Below are positions 32,739 to 45,585 of a stretch of DNA of 64,000 bases, piece by piece. Numbering within the stretch: the first letter of the stretch is position 1; every line of letters begins with the position of its first letter. Origin of the DNA: Phoronis australis (Eukaryota > Phoronida > Phoronidae); contig NMRA01000218.1 in NCBI GenBank assembly GCA_002633005.1, positions 252,334-316,333 on the forward strand, given 5' to 3'. Below the pieces are notes generated by a model, which ran no database searches, was not told the DNA's origin, and saw only the letters and a program-made list of their open reading frames with translations. Made by a program: the position numbers and the translations under genes.

Positions 32739-35700
32739 GGTCTGCTCCCGTTTCATTTTGAAGCAAGTATCACCGTTAAATGAAAACGGTTCCATCTGCA
32801 TCACTTTCAGTGATTTTATTTTCTAGAGATGGTTTGGCAACTTAGCAAGAATCATCTCTTTCATGACATTAATTGATAAGGAAAGGGTTTTCAAAGGCAA
32901 GAGTAGCGGTGCTGAGCACCGCACCTCTACAGCCACACTATTTCAACTCATATCATTTTTAAAAACACAACCAAAAACACATCGTCGCACCCTTGGGCCT
33001 ACATGTAGTATCGCATTGAAAAGAAATGATCACACTGAAATGCACACCCATTAAGCCTAACCACGTTGCAGTGGACTGTCCACTGTCTATTTGTACCACG
33101 ACGTTACTCCTGGTACCGACCATCAAAACATTGTACACCGAAGGATATCCAAGAGCTGTAATTAGGTGAGGAAATTAGTTTAATATCTGATAATATTTAC
33201 ATAAAGTTAGCATGGGCAATTAAACATAACAACAACCGGATAGGCTCTGTAAAGCCCTGGGATTCGTTACCTTCAAACAAATTCACTTGAGAATAACGTA
33301 TTAACCTAGTGACAGCAAATCCGAGAGGGAGTGCTTCTTTTCTCACAGCCGACTTCCACGAATGGAGTATGAAGCAACATGTCCAACAAGCAATTTTCGT
33401 ACACTCTACGGATTTTAGAGTTTTAAAGCGCTGGTCAAGGATAATAACAAATTGTGAACGTCATCCAACAATAACTCGTAAAAACTACAATGTAGATTGG
33501 AGGGCATCACAATTCAGTGAAAGCCCTGGTCCACTGCAACATGATTTGGTGTCGGTATACGATTAAGCAATCACAAACAAAAATGAAAGACTGAACATGA
33601 GTCTCAAACTTCGTTAACTGAATACATGGATTTGCAATCTCTAGAGCGAAATCTTCTTGACGCTAACACCACCGATCATGATGAGGTTAAATCGCATCAC
33701 CGAAAACGCACGTTTTTAATCAGATTATTACATGTCCTCAATTTATCCCTGACATCACCGGGTGTTTACTGGCTACGACGGTCCTACATTGCATTTGTAA
33801 GACGACAGCAGCGAAGCAGATGAAATCGTTCGAAATATGTGAATGGGTGAACTTCACCGAGTCCTTCCATCAACAACAGGTGTTCAATGTGATTTCGTGT
33901 TGCTGACGGTAAGGTTCATGTTCGAAAAGGGTACAACGCGCTTAACTAAGAGGCAAAATTGATCATCAACCACTTCTGTTATATTCCAGTCTGCTTCTGC
34001 TGCTTTTCCCAGCGTCAGCGAATCAGAGTGTCCGAGCGTTACCTTTCAATCATCAGTGTCCGAAAGTTCGTTCTTTAAACCAACGAGAAGCCAGGGGCAC
34101 CACCTTTTGATCAGCAGAGACAGTCGTGACTACGATGTTCTTTCCGACCATACAGTTTGTGTTTAGATGGGCCACATAAAAATTCCGAAATACTAAAACT
34201 TTCGTCATTGACCTGATGGGACTAACCGCCGGTAACACGGAACAAACAAAGCGAAGCAATTTTCGAAATGACACTCCGCTTTCAACCTGTCATCAATGTT
34301 TTCTGATAAACAAAATGTAAATTTTAAGGAAAGTTCCAGACTTAGTTTAGGCAACCAAAAAATAACAGACAATCCCGTGGGCCACACCGTTCTCTTACAC
34401 GTGCAAATACATTCAGTCGTAGGCCCACGGCATTCTCTTCTGAGCCGCTGCCGCATACGTGTATATGCACCCAATCCATTCTCACATTCGATGTAATTTA
34501 CCAGGAGCTTGCTTACATATACCTCTTGTTATCGAATGAAAATAGTTGAAGTATTTCAGGAGAAAGAAGCGTGTTCATAAGACGACATAACGACTTGACG
34601 GTGAGGGAGAAAGCAAATAGTAATTCTGAGAAATAAAAGAACATTAAATGAGAAGGCCCATGCGGACCGTGAAAAGAGGAAGATTCGCAAATCCACAAGA
34701 TGCGTAATCATATGTTATAGACCAGGGATTCCCAACTCCGACATTTTCTTGCGAATAATCCTAGAGGAGGCGCCACCGACTTTCGGAACATCGCTAACTC
34801 AGCCTCCGGTTAGTGTACTGCGAGGGGAAATTCTTCCATATATTTTACTGTCTAATATAACGAAAAAATATAATAAATTTGGCATTGAAACGCTGTTCAA
34901 GGTCCTCCAACGGTAGAGTCCATAAATTTTGAGCGGCTCCGGCGTGCATTAGATCTTATAAAAAAAGGAAACGTCTCGTGGAGTCAATTGCTGTTGAAGT
35001 GCGAGATTGGTTTGTGAGTAGGCCTGGTGGTTATTTCTGGACTATTAGGGGGAGCTTTATTTAAGAAGTTAACGTTTGACGATCGTTCAACTTATTTACA
35101 CCTAAATACGGTTTTCTACCTTTTTGAAATTGACCCATCTAACCGAAGTAGTTAATGCCTAGCGTTTATCAGTGACCATAGCTGCATAAGTTATTTCGCG
35201 ACTCGATCGGATTGGAGCCGTAAAATAAGCATGCACACAGCAAACAAATAAAGTAAAATTGACGTCTTGTTCCACGCTCAAATACAGTGTTCGGCGAAAT
35301 CCAAAGTCAGCGTGTTGACTGTAGCGAATCAATGGGTTACAAAAGGTTAAGCCAATCGTAGTTATTATTTACGTAACTGCGTCACAGATAAAACTTAAAG
35401 CTGTGGAATGTTGCTACCTTCGTGTATGTTTGGCATCTGACCTTGAAGTCATTAGTATTATTGACACGCACTCCTTCACAATACTCGTCAATAACTGTTG
35501 GCTTGCCGAGACTCATGAAATAGCCCCTGTGCTACGCCAAGAGAGTCCTTGTCGGACAAGTAATTTATAATCAACAGAATTTCAACATTGCAATCTCGGC
35601 AAGACTGAGTTCGCCATGGCTGTTTGCAGCAATATGGCCCACCAACAAGCGCACTTACAAATAGAGTAGACTAGAGCAACACATTTCATAGCATCGCCAT

Positions 35701-36989
35701 GTAACACAGGGTGGCATTCGGAAAGTACTGTCTTCTAAAATTATTCATTGGAAAAAGGACTAGATATACATTTACATTGAGGAGATTCGCTAACACCGAA
35801 TTACAAACGGATTTGCACTGACTGGGTAAAACGCAATTTCAAGCGTTAATGACAAAACGACAGTAAATTTTGTTTCTTTCATATCATCCAACGTAGCCAA
35901 CACAATAATGCGGATTTGATGGTCTCAAACTGTTGGTGTAATAAGCATTAAACATATTTGTAATCAATAATTACTAAAAGTCTGGGAAGAACAGGTTAAT
36001 TATTTTTTTATTTGGCGCCTTTGAAGTTAATTTAGGTTTGATACTTCAAAGTAAATGTTTGAAAAGTAAAATAGTATTATTTAGTCGATTGATACGACTG
36101 AGGTGGGTCACATTTTTTGGTATTGTAAAATTCAACAACAGGCTCAAGCAAGTTTTCAGAAATTCAAATGGGTGACATCTCGTCAAGGTCTTTGAGCTAG
36201 AATGAACTTCTTTCTAAGTTTACGATTGCTAATCAACCAGGATTATAAGTTCACGCAGACGACTTAAAATCGCATTTGTTGTCTCAAGCCTACACTGGGT
36301 GTCTGGGTGTCCACCTTTGTCCAATGAGTCTGAAGAAGTGACGTATAAACAATTTTACTAACTACGAAGGGTAAGAGTTCACTTACCAAATATAGTACAC
36401 TACATTGTAATAACGTGTTCACACGCGTATCCCTCGGAATATTATGAATAATCTCGAACCAGACAGAGTAGACAAAACCCGTCCATTACGTAGGCTTCGC
36501 AAATCTTATAACTTTGTCTCTCGACCTGATATCCTGTCTGCCAGTGTGTATGTACATACTTCTATATACTCGAGCAACAAGGCAAACACATTTCTAAAAA
36601 GAACACTACACGGTGATAGCGAGGTAAATCTACATCTATACAGCAATGGAAGTCCTGTGAAAACAAACATCATTGATTCTTGATAAAATAAATTTGTTCG
36701 CGTCCGAGTCTAGAAGGTTGATTGTTAATGATATTAATAGCATCGGGAGCCCGTTTATTTATCGAGTTTTCTATAATTTCACCCATTAGGCCAATGGAAA
36801 ACTGTCTCGATTCATAGCTAAAGCGCTTTAATTGAAGCTGGCAGTGAATCTTTGACTCTTGTCTTCCGCATTTAACCACGTTCATTTGTACAGGTTCTCC
36901 CAACTTTTGTTTCAACAAACACGCAGTTCTTGGATAACCCGGATGTACTGAACTGTTAGAAATGAACGTCATCATGTTGATAAAGACAT
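32739..36989. other. Long stretch without recognised gene
   Basis: Frames at 33309-33823 (+) and 34053-34474 (-) have no motif. The - strand frame at 36975-36670 follows a TTTCTAACAG acceptor-like site (~36951) and has protein-like composition (LKQKLGEPVQMNVVKCGRQE), but I recognise no family and no partner exon joins in phase. Confidence 0.4.
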
Positions 36990-37292
36990 TGAAACATTAA
37001 AAAAGGCATAAACATTCGGTTTTCACGACTTCTAAGATTAGTACCGAAAGTTTCTACTCACATCAGAATGTTTTATTATCTGATACGACCAAATGCCAAT
37101 CAATACCTAACTTGATGAAATGGCCAAAATGTCCCATCATATACCTCGGATCCACACACATAGAATCAACATTGATACCAAAACCCGTAATAATAGTGGC
37201 GGCCTCTGTGTTTGAACAAATCTGTTTAACAATCGTGACTAAAACAAAAGCGAGAAGAGGGGCTGTCAAACGGAAGCGGTAACATTTTACAA
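36990..37292. repeat. Duplicate A of a 303-bp segment (joined by N at 37293)
   Basis: TGAAACATTAAAAAAGGCAT onward to TTTTACAA is repeated at 37294 with one inserted base as the only clear difference. The single N at the junction suggests overlapping contig ends were abutted rather than merged. A - strand 68-residue frame (37269-37063) with a hydrophobic start occurs in both copies. Confidence 0.9.
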
Positions 37293-37293
37293 N

Positions 37294-37597
37294 TGAAACA
37301 TTAAAAAAGGCATAAACATTCGGTTTTCACGACTTCTAAGATTAGTAACCGAAAGTTTCTACTCACATCAGAATGTTTTATTATCTGATACGACCAAATG
37401 CCAATCAATACCTAACTTGATGAAATGGCCAAAATGTCCCATCATATACCTCGGATCCACACACATAGAATCAACATTGATACCAAAACCCGTAATAATA
37501 GTGGCGGCCTCTGTGTTTGAACAAATCTGTTTAACAATCGTGACTAAAACAAAAGCGAGAAGAGGGGCTGTCAAACGGAAGCGGTAACATTTTACAA
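37294..37597. repeat. Duplicate B of the 303-bp segment
   Basis: Near-perfect direct copy of 36990-37292, offset 304-305 bp. It continues into unique sequence to the right, as expected of an overlapping contig end. The true genome probably has one copy. Confidence 0.9.
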
Positions 37598-37645
37598 TAT
37601 TGACTTAAATGTGTAGAATATAACGTTACTTTAGCCACACAGGCC

Positions 37646-37990
37646 AAAGTTGCATTTCGCCCTTTTAAGCTGGCTAAAAAACGAAAATCGAATTCAGACG
37701 TTTTCTCTCATAAAATCGGTCTCGTAACCTCCCTCATCATGACAGGCTTCTATTTCCGTAACCAACAATATGAAACCATCAGCGACCAAAAAGGTTCGGA
37801 GTTTATTGGGGTTGGCCAGAGTATATTGGGGAAGGTCAGAGTTTATTGCGAATTCGCATTGCTTGTGACTTGAAACGGAGGGGAAAAGGAACCATTGCGG
37901 TAAGAAAAGATGCGAGACTGCGCTTATGAGAGTAAAAGGATCAATTAGATTTTCGCATTTAGTCAGCTGACCACGGCGAAATGCAGCTTT
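37646..37990. repeat. MITE, AAAGTTGCATTTC-terminus family, copy 2
   Basis: The ends AAAGTTGCATTTCGCCC and GGCGAAATGCAGCTTT are inverted. Internal AAGCTGGCT/AGTCAGCTGACC and CTCTCATAAAATCGGTCTCG/CGAGACTGCGCTTATGAGAG pairs match copy 1. The - strand frame at 38080-37694 runs through it and is not a gene. Confidence 0.75.
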
Positions 37991-39060
37991 TACTTCGTCT
38001 ATGCATTGCACAGGGGAGCGTGCGCGCCATGAATTGCACAGGTGAGCGTGCGCGCCATGCCATTCCAGAAAAAAAAACAAATAGGTCTAATGGATTCCGT
38101 AATAAAACGAATTCTGTTGAAGACTACCGTCTATGTACATGTACATGCATTCTATGTCCTTACCTATATCCGATGATGGGAATGCGGTACATCTATTGTT
38201 TTGTTTTTAACAGCGACATTTAATCAAGCTCCTCCCACAACACGATTAATATCGTAAACAACCGGTAAGTGTGTGTTGTTAGAAACTGTTGACTTCTGTT
38301 TCATAACGAGTTGTGGCATGTTTACACCATCTGTCACACGCGCACACACTCGCAGCCGTGTTCAGATTCACACACGTATAGGAATGGGAGTCTGATTGCC
38401 AATTACCGCATCGATACGTCATCGTTATTTACTATCTTCCTTCGTCGTTAAGCCCTTCTCAACAGGTGTCGTGCATTCCATAAATTGCTGTTGTTACGCA
38501 TCCAGCCTGCTAACCTACTCAAAAACGATGCCGTTTGGGAAGATTTTGACTACACTAAGGTACGATCCGATTTGCGTAGGGTAGTTCAACATTTCAAAAC
38601 GTTACAGCGGGCAATAGGGCCGTGCCGGATTGCACAGCGATAGAAGTGTCCTGTAACCCGAGGTAAGGATTCGCGTTGTTTCCATTGACATTGGAATGAC
38701 AGGCACATCATTTGTCACAGGTCATTTTGGAAACCGTCGAGGTACGTGTAACCGAGGAAATGATCCCGATTTAAACGTATCGGGATTGAGGGGTATAAAG
38801 AAAGGGGATTCTGTTCGGTTCAACTGAAGATTAACCCGACGAACTTGCTTTATCCACTCGCTCCGCATTTTGTTGTTTTTGACTGATGTTGAGATGGTGA
38901 CCAGCTTGAACATCACGCGCCCAAGCCTAATTGTCTAACTTTCCCCCGTTGAAGTAATAATAGTTCGTTGGCATTGGAAGGATGAACAGCTGCAGGCAAG
39001 AAAAACTCGTAAAGAATACACCAACTATAAAGAAAAAGTGGAACTTCAACGACGCGAAAG
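37991..39060. other. No gene seen
   Basis: A direct repeat ATTGCACAGGTGAGCGTGCGCGCCATG-like pair lies at about 38005-38060. No coding region is supported. Confidence 0.4.
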
Positions 39061-39300
39061 GAGGAGACAGTGTGACTCAGTGGTTTGCGCTCCGGACTCC
39101 TGTTTGGAAGACCCGTGCTCGAATCCTGGCTTTACTGACAGACAAATCGAGCGTTGCACAAAAGTGTCTCCTACTCCTCTGAGCATGAGCTCTGTCTTAC
39201 TAACGAGTGAATGAATGTATGCAAGGGAATGAATGAGAACCACTTCAGAATACTTGACTTCGAGTATGAAGTGTAAGAGAAAGAAAAAGAAAGAAAATGC
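39061..39300 (+). mobile_element. tRNA-derived SINE-like element
   Basis: The head has a pol III A box-like TGACTCAGTGGTTTGCGC (39073-39090) and a B box-like GTGCTCGAATCCTGG (~39114-39128) at tRNA-like spacing. An unrelated body follows, then a simple-repeat tail (GAATGAATGAGAA, then an AAAGAAAGAAAA tract to ~39298). Head, body and simple tail in that order is the classic SINE plan. No target-site duplication was identified. Confidence 0.65.
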
Positions 39301-40048
39301 CAAGCTACAAAACTGCTGAACGGATATTGTGGCATTGTGGGTAAATACGAGATTTGAGTGTCGCAGTGTAATCCGGCATGGCCTTATTGAAACTATTGAG
39401 CAACAATTGAATAAACAGTTGTCTCAGAAATACAGAAAACGAGAGAAATAATAAATCTTATTCAAAGAACTCTATTATATTATACCTTTTTAAGAACCAT
39501 TACGAGATGTGAAAACAGTGTTCACTTAATTGACGAACTGTAGTGGACACGTGATGACACCCTGTATATTGTGGTTTATGACATTTACGCTAGTCAAGAC
39601 CTCAATGACAAATCTTTACATTTAGCGCAACATCTACCGAACTATGGAATTTAACCGAATAAAATTATAAGTTTTCCGAGGACAGAAAGAACGTTAGTGC
39701 TGATTTAATAAGAGTCTGACGTCCATTATGTTGCGAACAAAATAACAAAGAGGAGTGTATAATCACAGCAATACAAAGGTACTAATAAAGATGAAATCTC
39801 AAAAGGCTGTTAACGTTTTCTAAGTTATCATTTCGTTTTTATGCAACTTTTAATTTAAAAAAATCATAAATATCCAATTTGTGATAATAAAAAAATAATA
39901 ATTGGAGGTGGTCTGATACACGTTGCACCAGACGTGCGCAGGCCTCGCATGTGGGCCCAATGCACTGATCCCCTGGAAATATTTTTATGCTTTATTGATA
40001 TATGGTTAAAACCGAGCTGAGGAGCTAGAAACCTGGCTCAAGGGTTTA

Positions 40049-40123
40049 GCAGTGTGACCTAGTGGGATGCGAACCCACGACCTCCAGTAAAGAAAGCGGG
40101 CACTTATCACTAGGCCACACTGC
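40049..40123 (-). mobile_element. tRNA-like SINE head bounded by inverted repeats
   Basis: On the - strand GTGGCCTAGTGATAAG resembles an A box. GTGGGTTCGCATCCCAC is a perfect T-arm with B box and a 5-bp stem. The termini GCAGTGTGGCCTAGTG and CACTAGGTCACACTGC are complementary at 15 of 16 positions, longer than a tRNA acceptor stem. The anticodon stem does not pair, so this is not a functional tRNA gene. Confidence 0.6.
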
Positions 40124-41266
40124 CTCCCAATTTGTGATAGCTTCATAAAGGAAATTTAATCACTGTAAAAACAATTTCTGTGACAGCGTGCATAAACTAG
40201 TCTACATGTATGATATCTGAAAAATGTGCGTGGAATCAATCAGCTATTTCTGAGATATGATATCCTGAAGTTAGCCATTTGAGTTGAAAATTTTTGTTTG
40301 CAAAACCAGAGATTCCGTGTTCAGTACATTTAAATAAGCCTACGCTGACATCATGTCGACATGTTGACGTTATGAACTGTACGGCTGGTCACATCGTTGA
40401 TCGACCAATCAACACGCGCATGTCGTACATCTTTGTCAAACTGAAAGTTAAATACAGTCTGGGTTCGAGACTAAAACTGCCTGTGCGGCTTTGTAAATCA
40501 AAATCATAGTAAAACAAACGCAAATTGTTGTATGTTTTCCTTAGTAATGAGAATTCGTGGAAAAAATATTATGATTACTGGAAACGGCTAGTTGTTTTTT
40601 CCTAACTCTGTCTGCTAGACCACACATTTTTTCAAGGCATACATTTTTATGGATCAATGGCAATGCGACGCCTTGAAGTATAAATACTTCGAAAATATAG
40701 CAACAAAGAAACGTTTAACGAGAAAGTTTATCTCATGTTAATTCACTCAACAAACAGGACGAACCAAAAATGATTGAAAACAGCGCCTTGGATGTACATC
40801 TTTTGCCAGCTTTATTTGGCGCATGCAATGACATTTCAACCTGCTAAGTATCGACAGAGATTCTCTCCATGTTCACTATTACGATTACACGAAACAGTTG
40901 GCACTTGTTAAAATTCAACCAGTTGAGGCTAATTTGAGAATTGTCCACTCTTTTAACTAGAGAGGGTCGACTTTGTTGAAGTGAACAAATGGTCTCCACT
41001 GCGCTAATCGATGGTATGTATTTAACCGATTTCGTTGATGAACCGTACAAGGTTATTTCGAACAGAGAAAACACGTGTTCTCGTTGACCTGAAGAATAGC
41101 CAACACATCATTCTCATGCATGTAAAACCACCAACTGTTCTTAGCGACCCCACACGGCTCTTTTCTCCTGCTATACATGTACTTTTTGGGGTTCAAAAAC
41201 CGGCTAAAGAGCGCATGACTATAAACCTCTGTCCAGCTATCAGCAGCCTCCAGTGTAAGCCGAAAA
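40124..41266. other. No gene seen
   Basis: Frames at 40294-40509 (+) and 40844-41074 (-) have no recognisable motif. Confidence 0.4.
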
Positions 41267-42233
41267 CAGTGGCGGATCTAGGATATCACAAGGGGGGGGC
41301 CCAACATTTTGTCCGGCTGTAAGCATTTGCGCAAACTGAACCACGATTATAGATGCGCATAGCACCGAATGGGGGGAGGGGGGTTTGCCCCCCTCCCGCC
41401 CAGGAAATTTTTCTGTTTTTACCTCTAAAAATCAAGCATTTTCCTTGATTCCTGAAGTATTATCCAAGAAAAACGGCAAAACGGCAAGTGTCAAACAGGA
41501 AAAACTGCAAGTACCAAAGACTCGAACTCACGACCTGGCGGATAGAGCACGCTTGCGTTACCACTAAACCACCACGATTTAACTACTAATCTCATAGTAA
41601 GCGACCTACTTGTTTATGGCCCACAGCGTTTGCGCGCGAAACCTACTTCTTTTTGTAATGCTTATTACACGTTTTATATGTTGTGCCATCAACTCTTAAC
41701 AAATTTGTCGTATTTAAAATGCCCAAAAGACCAAATCCGTTTTTCGTGTTAGCAATAATGACGGGATTGCTTTGGAAATCGTCTTAAGCTAAGGTTTGAC
41801 AAAGACAGTATTGTGAGTTTCTGAGTGATTCACATCTTACCAGCAGCTTCTGTTTTTTCATCGTCACTCAGGTTCCATTTTCTTTAAAAAATAAAGTAAA
41901 TTTTCTTCATTGCACAGTGGAGCAGACGACGGCAACGGAGTCGTAGTGCGCAGCGCCGCTGCCGGTCGCCTGGGATATCGCGGGAGAGCCTATACTTAGA
42001 CATAGTTCCGTTAAGAATGCGCCGTGTTCCGAATTTGACACTTGAAACTGGATTTGAGCGCCCCCCCAACACTAAAACTGCACACATTTAAATCTTTTTT
42101 CATCCGTATAATTTTAATTACCGGGGTTAATTAATAAACTCAACATTTCCCTACGCTCTTACTGTTTTATTTTTTTTTGCGGCAGCCAAGGAGGGGGGGG
42201 GCAGGGGGCCCGCCCCCCCTAAATCTGCCTATG
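41267..42233. mobile_element. ~970-bp non-autonomous DNA-transposon-like element
   Basis: The left end CAGTGGCGGATCTAGG and the inverse of the right end, CATAGGCAGATTTAGG, agree at 12 of 16 positions. Both are followed by long G runs reading toward GGGGCCC. The flanks are GAAAA on both sides (41262-41266 and 42234-42238), a possible 5-bp target duplication. No transposase frame is visible. A tRNA-like sequence lies inside at 41515-41576. Confidence 0.6.
41515..41576 (-). other. tRNA-like pseudogene inside the transposon
   Basis: The - strand reads TGGTTTAGTGGTAACGC (A box-like), then GTCGTGAGTTCGAGTCTTTG (B box-like). The cloverleaf stems are poor, so it is not a working tRNA. It probably arrived as a SINE head or a captured tRNA fragment. 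Confidence 0.45.
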
Positions 42234-44500
42234 GAAAATATAGTCAGGCGGTACAGTTTTGACTTCCGTATTTGAAAAGTCACGTGAGTTGGAACGATAG
42301 GTGTCGCATCAATGCGGTATGATCTAACGTTGTACATCGGCACAGAATACCTGGACAGTGAGATAAAAAATGTGCTGCCGTTGCCAACATGATATTAAAT
42401 GTAAAAGACAGCTACTGTAACGAGGAGGCCAATCTGAGCCTTTGTTGGGAGGGCCAACCTTCGTAGCTGAGTTACTTGACGTCATGTCTGTGACCAACTG
42501 CACGGCCAGAATATGCGATCGGAGCCATCTATAGTTACCGCTGCATGTAGGTACTGCAACTTCGCCTTCAATGAGCAATCACACGCAATGAGGTTAAACA
42601 CTCGACTAATTTTCCGGCCTGTAAACTCTTTGTAGCGATTGATTCTGATAACTAACTAAAGTTTAATGGGTAACCATTGGAGAAATGAGACGTCTAATCA
42701 ATCACGAGACAGTTTAATTGGATAACAATGGTTCCCAACGTCATCCGGTCTTAGACTCGCTGGTAAATGTACTTCAATGAAACTGAATTTACTACATGGA
42801 AATGTATATATGCATGTGTACGACCATACAGAGAAAAAGGTGTCGCTGAAAGACGACACAGGGATTATTTTCAAAAAGTCACGAGTTTCCGACGCCCATC
42901 TCATGAGTAAGCGGCAGAAACATGAACATATCGGCCGAGAGTCGTGCAATTACTGGGAGATTATGGGGACTTCCAGCCTTCGTAGGCGACAAAAATCACC
43001 AACCTGTTCTTTTGGACTGATGGAAAATTGCGTCGGAATAAAATTTACTCTGATATAGGCCGAGCACGATCACCCGGCGACGTGCATACAAACATTTTTG
43101 AAAAACGATTATCAAGTTTCCTGTAGCGTTCACAGTCAATGTACGCGCACCAGGATAGCTATATTCATGAGCCGATCTGTATCAGATTTACATGCATTTG
43201 GTAGTCACGTGCCTACGGTACCGATAGAAAACAGTCGACCAGAAAAAAAAATGTCCCGAATCTTGGTCTGACACTGATGACGCCAGCGTCACCGAGTTCA
43301 TAGAAAATAAATCGATAGACTTCAGTAATTCAAAACGCACCATTTACGGTTTGCACACAGCACATAAACAGTGACGGCTGTGACGAAAAAATATAATTAA
43401 AGAAAAGCGACAGCTCCTACAAATGAACGTTCACAGCAAGTTGCTGTACAGTACGTGACTTGTCTGTGTCTATGTTGGCGACAACTCGTAATGGCACTGG
43501 TAAATTCATAATTTTTAAATTAAAATCATCCGATTAAGACTGAATACAACACACCTAAGCAACAGGTACATCCTGCACGTATGGGATCGAGTGGCATTGC
43601 GAAGTGAAACACCTGTTATAAAACGTCTCAAGTCTTCGGGGGCAATATTCCGTGTCAACGAGTGCAGAGAGGACAATGAACAAGTTGGTTTACTGGTGTG
43701 TACGGAGGTCTTACCAACTTTTACACCTAACTAAGACACTACTGTGTACGGTTTTGATGAAACGTTCGTATAACTTAATTTAATTCGGTTTTCAAACCTA
43801 TTCACAGAGTATCAAATATTAACCAAGGAACTATATTAGATCTAAAGGATTATCAGGCCTTTTACACGCTTCATGTATCCCTTTTTCAGCACAAATACAT
43901 GTACATGTACGTATACTGTAGGCCTATACATGTACTGTAGCTAGTGCGGAACAATCCATGAATACAGGGTGAAAATTTAACTGAACTAATACCTTTTGAA
44001 ACCGATGATAGTCGGTCACAAATTTTATCTGAAACACCTTCCTTCGTCAATTAATGCTTTTCAAGTGCGTTTACATGTACACGTATACAAATATGACTTC
44101 TCAGGGCCACAGTGAAGCGGGGGAGGGCACGTGCCCTAGTTGAGTAGCAGGCGACAGGGTGAACCCGTGGCAACCGACATAGGGGCCGGAGCGGGGACAA
44201 TCGGGAAAGACGCAGCAGAACATGTAGAAGAGTTTGTCAACGATTATTACTTGAAGCTGTTGTGCACGAGTCTGTTGCTTTCTGGTTCACATATTTTCAT
44301 GCATGTACCTACGAAAATCAACTGATACAAAGACATCTATCTATATTTTGATGATTAGAGAACAACCTGAGAGATGGATGATGTTTCAGCGAACTTAGGA
44401 TGAAACTTAAGAAAATAACGGCCATGTCTGCTTCGCTTTTTTGAATATAGCAGCGGACGAAGCACTTAAAATAACATGACTTGACATCCGAGGATAAATA
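42234..44500. other. No gene recognised
   Basis: Frames such as 42777-43058 and 44140-44325 (+) have no motif. Five TACATGTA-type sites occur around 43900-44075. A 14-bp palindrome AGGGCACGTGCCCT (E-box core) lies at 44124-44137. Confidence 0.4.
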
Positions 44501-44583
44501 CATGGGCAAAACTTGGAAATTTCGTCAGAATCCAGATCCTTGCCGTGGGATTTTGACAAAATTTCCAAGAGGTTTTACCCATG
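44501..44583. repeat. 83-bp imperfect palindrome (hairpin)
   Basis: The left arm CATGGGCAAAACTTGGAAAT continues to TCGTCAGAATCC and pairs with the right arm GGGATTTTGACAAAATTTCC continuing to GTTTTACCCATG. The loop is about 14 bases. It resembles a very small foldback element. Confidence 0.75.
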
Positions 44584-45144
44584 TCAGACGAATGTAGGAT
44601 TTGTTTTCTCGCATGCCCCGTAAAACTGAGCCTTTTCTCCGAAAATCTCGTTGTGTCTAAAACTTTCAACCACATGACCCATGTATTAAGTAAACTCAGA
44701 TACTTTTTGATTGCAGTTTCATTTTAGCAAATGTTAAAGTTAGAATCTAATAAGTAGTCTTTGAAGTTGTAATATAAAGTATTAACAAATGTTTATAAAT
44801 AGGTCAGCACTGAATTGACCTTGCGACACCACAGCTAGATATTCTCACAGCGTTTCTTGAGTTGGGGTTCCTTTCCGTTTGAATGAAGGTGGATATGGAA
44901 TTCGCCGCCGAAGAAGGGTCCGTTTAAGAAGTTGTTTGCATGTCCTTCCAACTGGAGGTTCGTACATTTGAGACACCCGATTTTTCAATGAAAACCTTGT
45001 CATCTTCACAGAATTCTGGCATCTTTAGTGGTTGGCGGTCGATTGGTTATTGATATTAGTGTTTTGCAGACGATAAACTGTAAAGCGATTTCTACTTTAC
45101 ACTTTTTTGCTATTCGCCCATGTAATATCAAAAAAATAGATACT

Positions 45145-45286
45145 CATGGGCGGCGCAGCACTGAAAAAAGTGGGGGCCAAAGCTCCCTCAGTCTCCTTGT
45201 GGGGCACCACCTATAGACTGTGTGCAGCGTAGCACTGAAAAAAGTGGGGCTATAGCCCCCCAGCCCCCTATGGTGCGCCGCCCATG
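45145..45286. repeat. CATGGGCGGCGC-terminus miniature element, copy 2
   Basis: Perfect terminal CATGGGCGGCGCA and TGCGCCGCCCATG bound two direct ~70-bp units. Both units contain GCACTGAAAAAAGTGGGG. Same family as 25702-25833. It sits 120 bp beyond the last recognised exon of the - strand gene. Confidence 0.8.
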
Positions 45287-45404
45287 GTACACGGTGTTAT
45301 TACCCAGTCGTGTCGTAACACATTCCAGGTCATGTGAGAATCATGCATATTGAAGGTATACGTCATGTGTATTCACTTGTAGGCGTAATTAACTATTCGG
45401 TTAC

Positions 45405-45585
45405 CTAAAACAATAAATACGTGTAGCTGTGACTCGCTACTTCTACGGACGCAAGTTGGACAAAGAAATTCGCTCCATATGTAATAATGTTTTTCGTGAC
45501 TAAGGGCCAGCTCGGCAGGCTGCATCAACACGAAGATAGTTTTGCTCACTTTGAGCAAGCGATTAGCTTCTTCAACAGACACGTC
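45405..45585 (-). CDS. Exon of unrecognised gene (downstream exon)
   Basis: On the - strand the acceptor TGTGCTATTTCAG precedes GACGTGTCTG, and the donor TTTTAG|GTAACC follows. It is open throughout in phase 0: DVSVEEANRLLKVSKTIFVL, then MQPAELALSHEKHYYIWSEF, then a CPTC pair and basic RRSSES. Phase 0 at its start matches phase 0 at the end of the upstream exon at 46193. The exon leaves in phase 1, and I could not find the next exon. Family unknown; the CPTC could be half a zinc site. Confidence 0.5.

Noticed and set aside
37063-37574. Two identical 68-residue proteins with signal-like starts suggesting a tandem gene pair
   Set aside because: They are the same frame in an N-joined assembly duplicate; the start is not ATG and no family is recognised.
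37694-38080. 128-codon - strand frame
   Set aside because: Runs through the MITE at 37646-37990, including its terminal repeats; no domain.
40049-41576. Functional tRNA genes at 40.05 and 41.5 kb
   Set aside because: The anticodon stems do not pair and the acceptor ends are wrong; they fit SINE or tRNA-derived sequence better.
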